Below are positions 6,647 to 7,181 of a stretch of 7,181 nucleotides of DNA, one piece after another. The stretch is from NCBI GenBank assembly GCA_003242115.1, contig QBMP01000029.1, positions 24,260-31,440 on the forward strand, given 5' to 3'. Below the pieces are notes generated by a model. It saw nothing but the letters and a program-made list of their open reading frames with translations. It was not told where the DNA came from and searched no databases. The translations under genes were made by a program, and so were the position numbers. Within the stretch, counting starts at the first letter, position 1, and the number at the start of each line of letters is the position of its first letter. The DNA is from Phormidesmis priestleyi. GTDB lineage: Bacteria; Cyanobacteriota; Cyanobacteriia; Phormidesmidales; Phormidesmidaceae.

Positions 6647-7180
6647 TTAAGACAGTTCTTGGCGCTGCTGAAGAATGAATTGCGCGATCGCTAAATCCAC
6701 AGGCGTTGTCACCTTCAAATTAGTATCCTCCCCTTCAACGATGCTCACCGGCACCGCACATTTTTCGAGTAAGGCCGCGTCATCGGTCACCTGCCACTGC
6801 TGCTGTTGCCCTTGCGCATGACAGCGCTTTAACAGCTCTACCTCAAATCCTTGCGGCGTTTGTGCGGCCCAAAGTTGAGCGCGATCCGGTGTGTGGGTAA
6901 TCAGGCGCGGCGTATCCACCTGCTTAATGGTGTCTTTGACGGGCACAGCCGCAATAAAGCCTTTCGTTTTCAAGGCCGCTTCAGCGCAGCGATTAAATAG
7001 GCTAGGCGTCGCTAGACAGCGCGCGCCGTCGTGAATCAGCACATGCGTCGCTTCTGGCGGCAGGGCCTGTAAGCCGTTGCTGACCGAGACTTGGCGGGTG
7101 TCGCCCCCAATGATGAAAACGACTGGCTTAGGCGGCCAATCGCCCTGCTGAACGATCTGCTCAAAGTCGGGGCGATCGCG
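6647..7180 (-). CDS. ispD: 2-C-methyl-D-erythritol 4-phosphate cytidylyltransferase, C-terminal part
   Basis: IspD joins CTP and 2-C-methyl-D-erythritol 4-phosphate to give CDP-ME in the cytosolic MEP pathway to isoprenoids, which feeds carotenoids, phytol and quinones in cyanobacteria. The last 177 codons are visible, reading leftward from the window edge to the TAA at 6649-6647. The first in-window GTG-type start (7042) is not the true start. The N-terminal 50-60 residues with the Gly-rich CTP-binding loop are outside. Diagnostic pieces: GGDTRQVSVSNGL, then LIHDGARCL (the Asp and Arg that bind substrate and metal), PVKDTIK (the Thr that contacts substrate), AAQTPQGF, VTDDAALLE and EGEDTNLKVTTPVDL (the conserved Lys). 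All visible key residues are intact. It converges on the res operon and is presumably an unrelated core gene. HIP1 octamers lie at 6684-6691 and 7172-7179. Confidence 0.94.
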   Translation of the reverse strand, partial: RDRPDFEQIVQQGDWPPKPVVFIIGGDTRQVSVSNGLQALPPEATHVLIHDGARCLATPSLFNRCAEAALKTKGFIAAVPVKDTIKQVDTPRLITHTPDRAQLWAAQTPQGFEVELLKRCHAQGQQQQWQVTDDAALLEKCAVPVSIVEGEDTNLKVTTPVDLAIAQFILQQRQELS

Positions 7181-7181
7181 C

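Overview
The window looks like a chromosomal segment of a cyanobacterium. Six copies of the octamer GCGATCGC, the cyanobacterial HIP1 repeat, are visible at about 1196, 2880, 3475, 5559, 6684 and 7172. The right-hand gene is a cyanobacterial-style ispD, including the HDGARCLATP variant of its active-site segment. Genus cannot be decided from the sequence.

Layout. (1) Bases 1-548 are the 3' part of an IS1182-like transposase that runs off the left edge. (2) Bases 571-887 are the frameshifted 3' remnant of a gene resembling the C-terminal tail of large SNF2/HepA-type helicases; the insertion sequence abuts it. (3) Bases 990-6442 are a compact four-gene operon on the + strand: a type III-like modification methyltransferase (mod), a MntA-type minimal nucleotidyltransferase, a HepT-type HEPN ribonuclease, and a type III restriction subunit (res). 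Spacings are 11 nt, an 11-nt overlap and 29 nt. (4) Bases 6443-6646 are an intergenic stretch with no recognised gene. (5) Bases 6647-7181 are the C-terminal 177 codons of ispD on the - strand, a housekeeping isoprenoid gene marking the right border of the defence locus.

How the genes work together. Mod and Res together would make an ATP-dependent restriction-modification enzyme: Mod recognises and methylates adenine, and Res translocates and cuts unmodified DNA. MntA-HepT is a known toxin-antitoxin pair in which the nucleotidyltransferase silences the HEPN RNase by AMPylating a tyrosine. Here the pair lies between mod and res, so all four would be made from one transcript. That raises the possibility that the toxin acts as a back-up or addiction layer for the restriction system. 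The helicase remnant suggests the locus once held a further upstream component, now lost.

The mod gene is a compositional mosaic. A G-rich, high-GC 5' end leads into an AT-rich centre covering motif VIII and the target-recognition region, then a C-rich, high-GC 3' end. The last junction coincides with what appears to be an in-frame loss of several tens of residues relative to typical type III Mod proteins.
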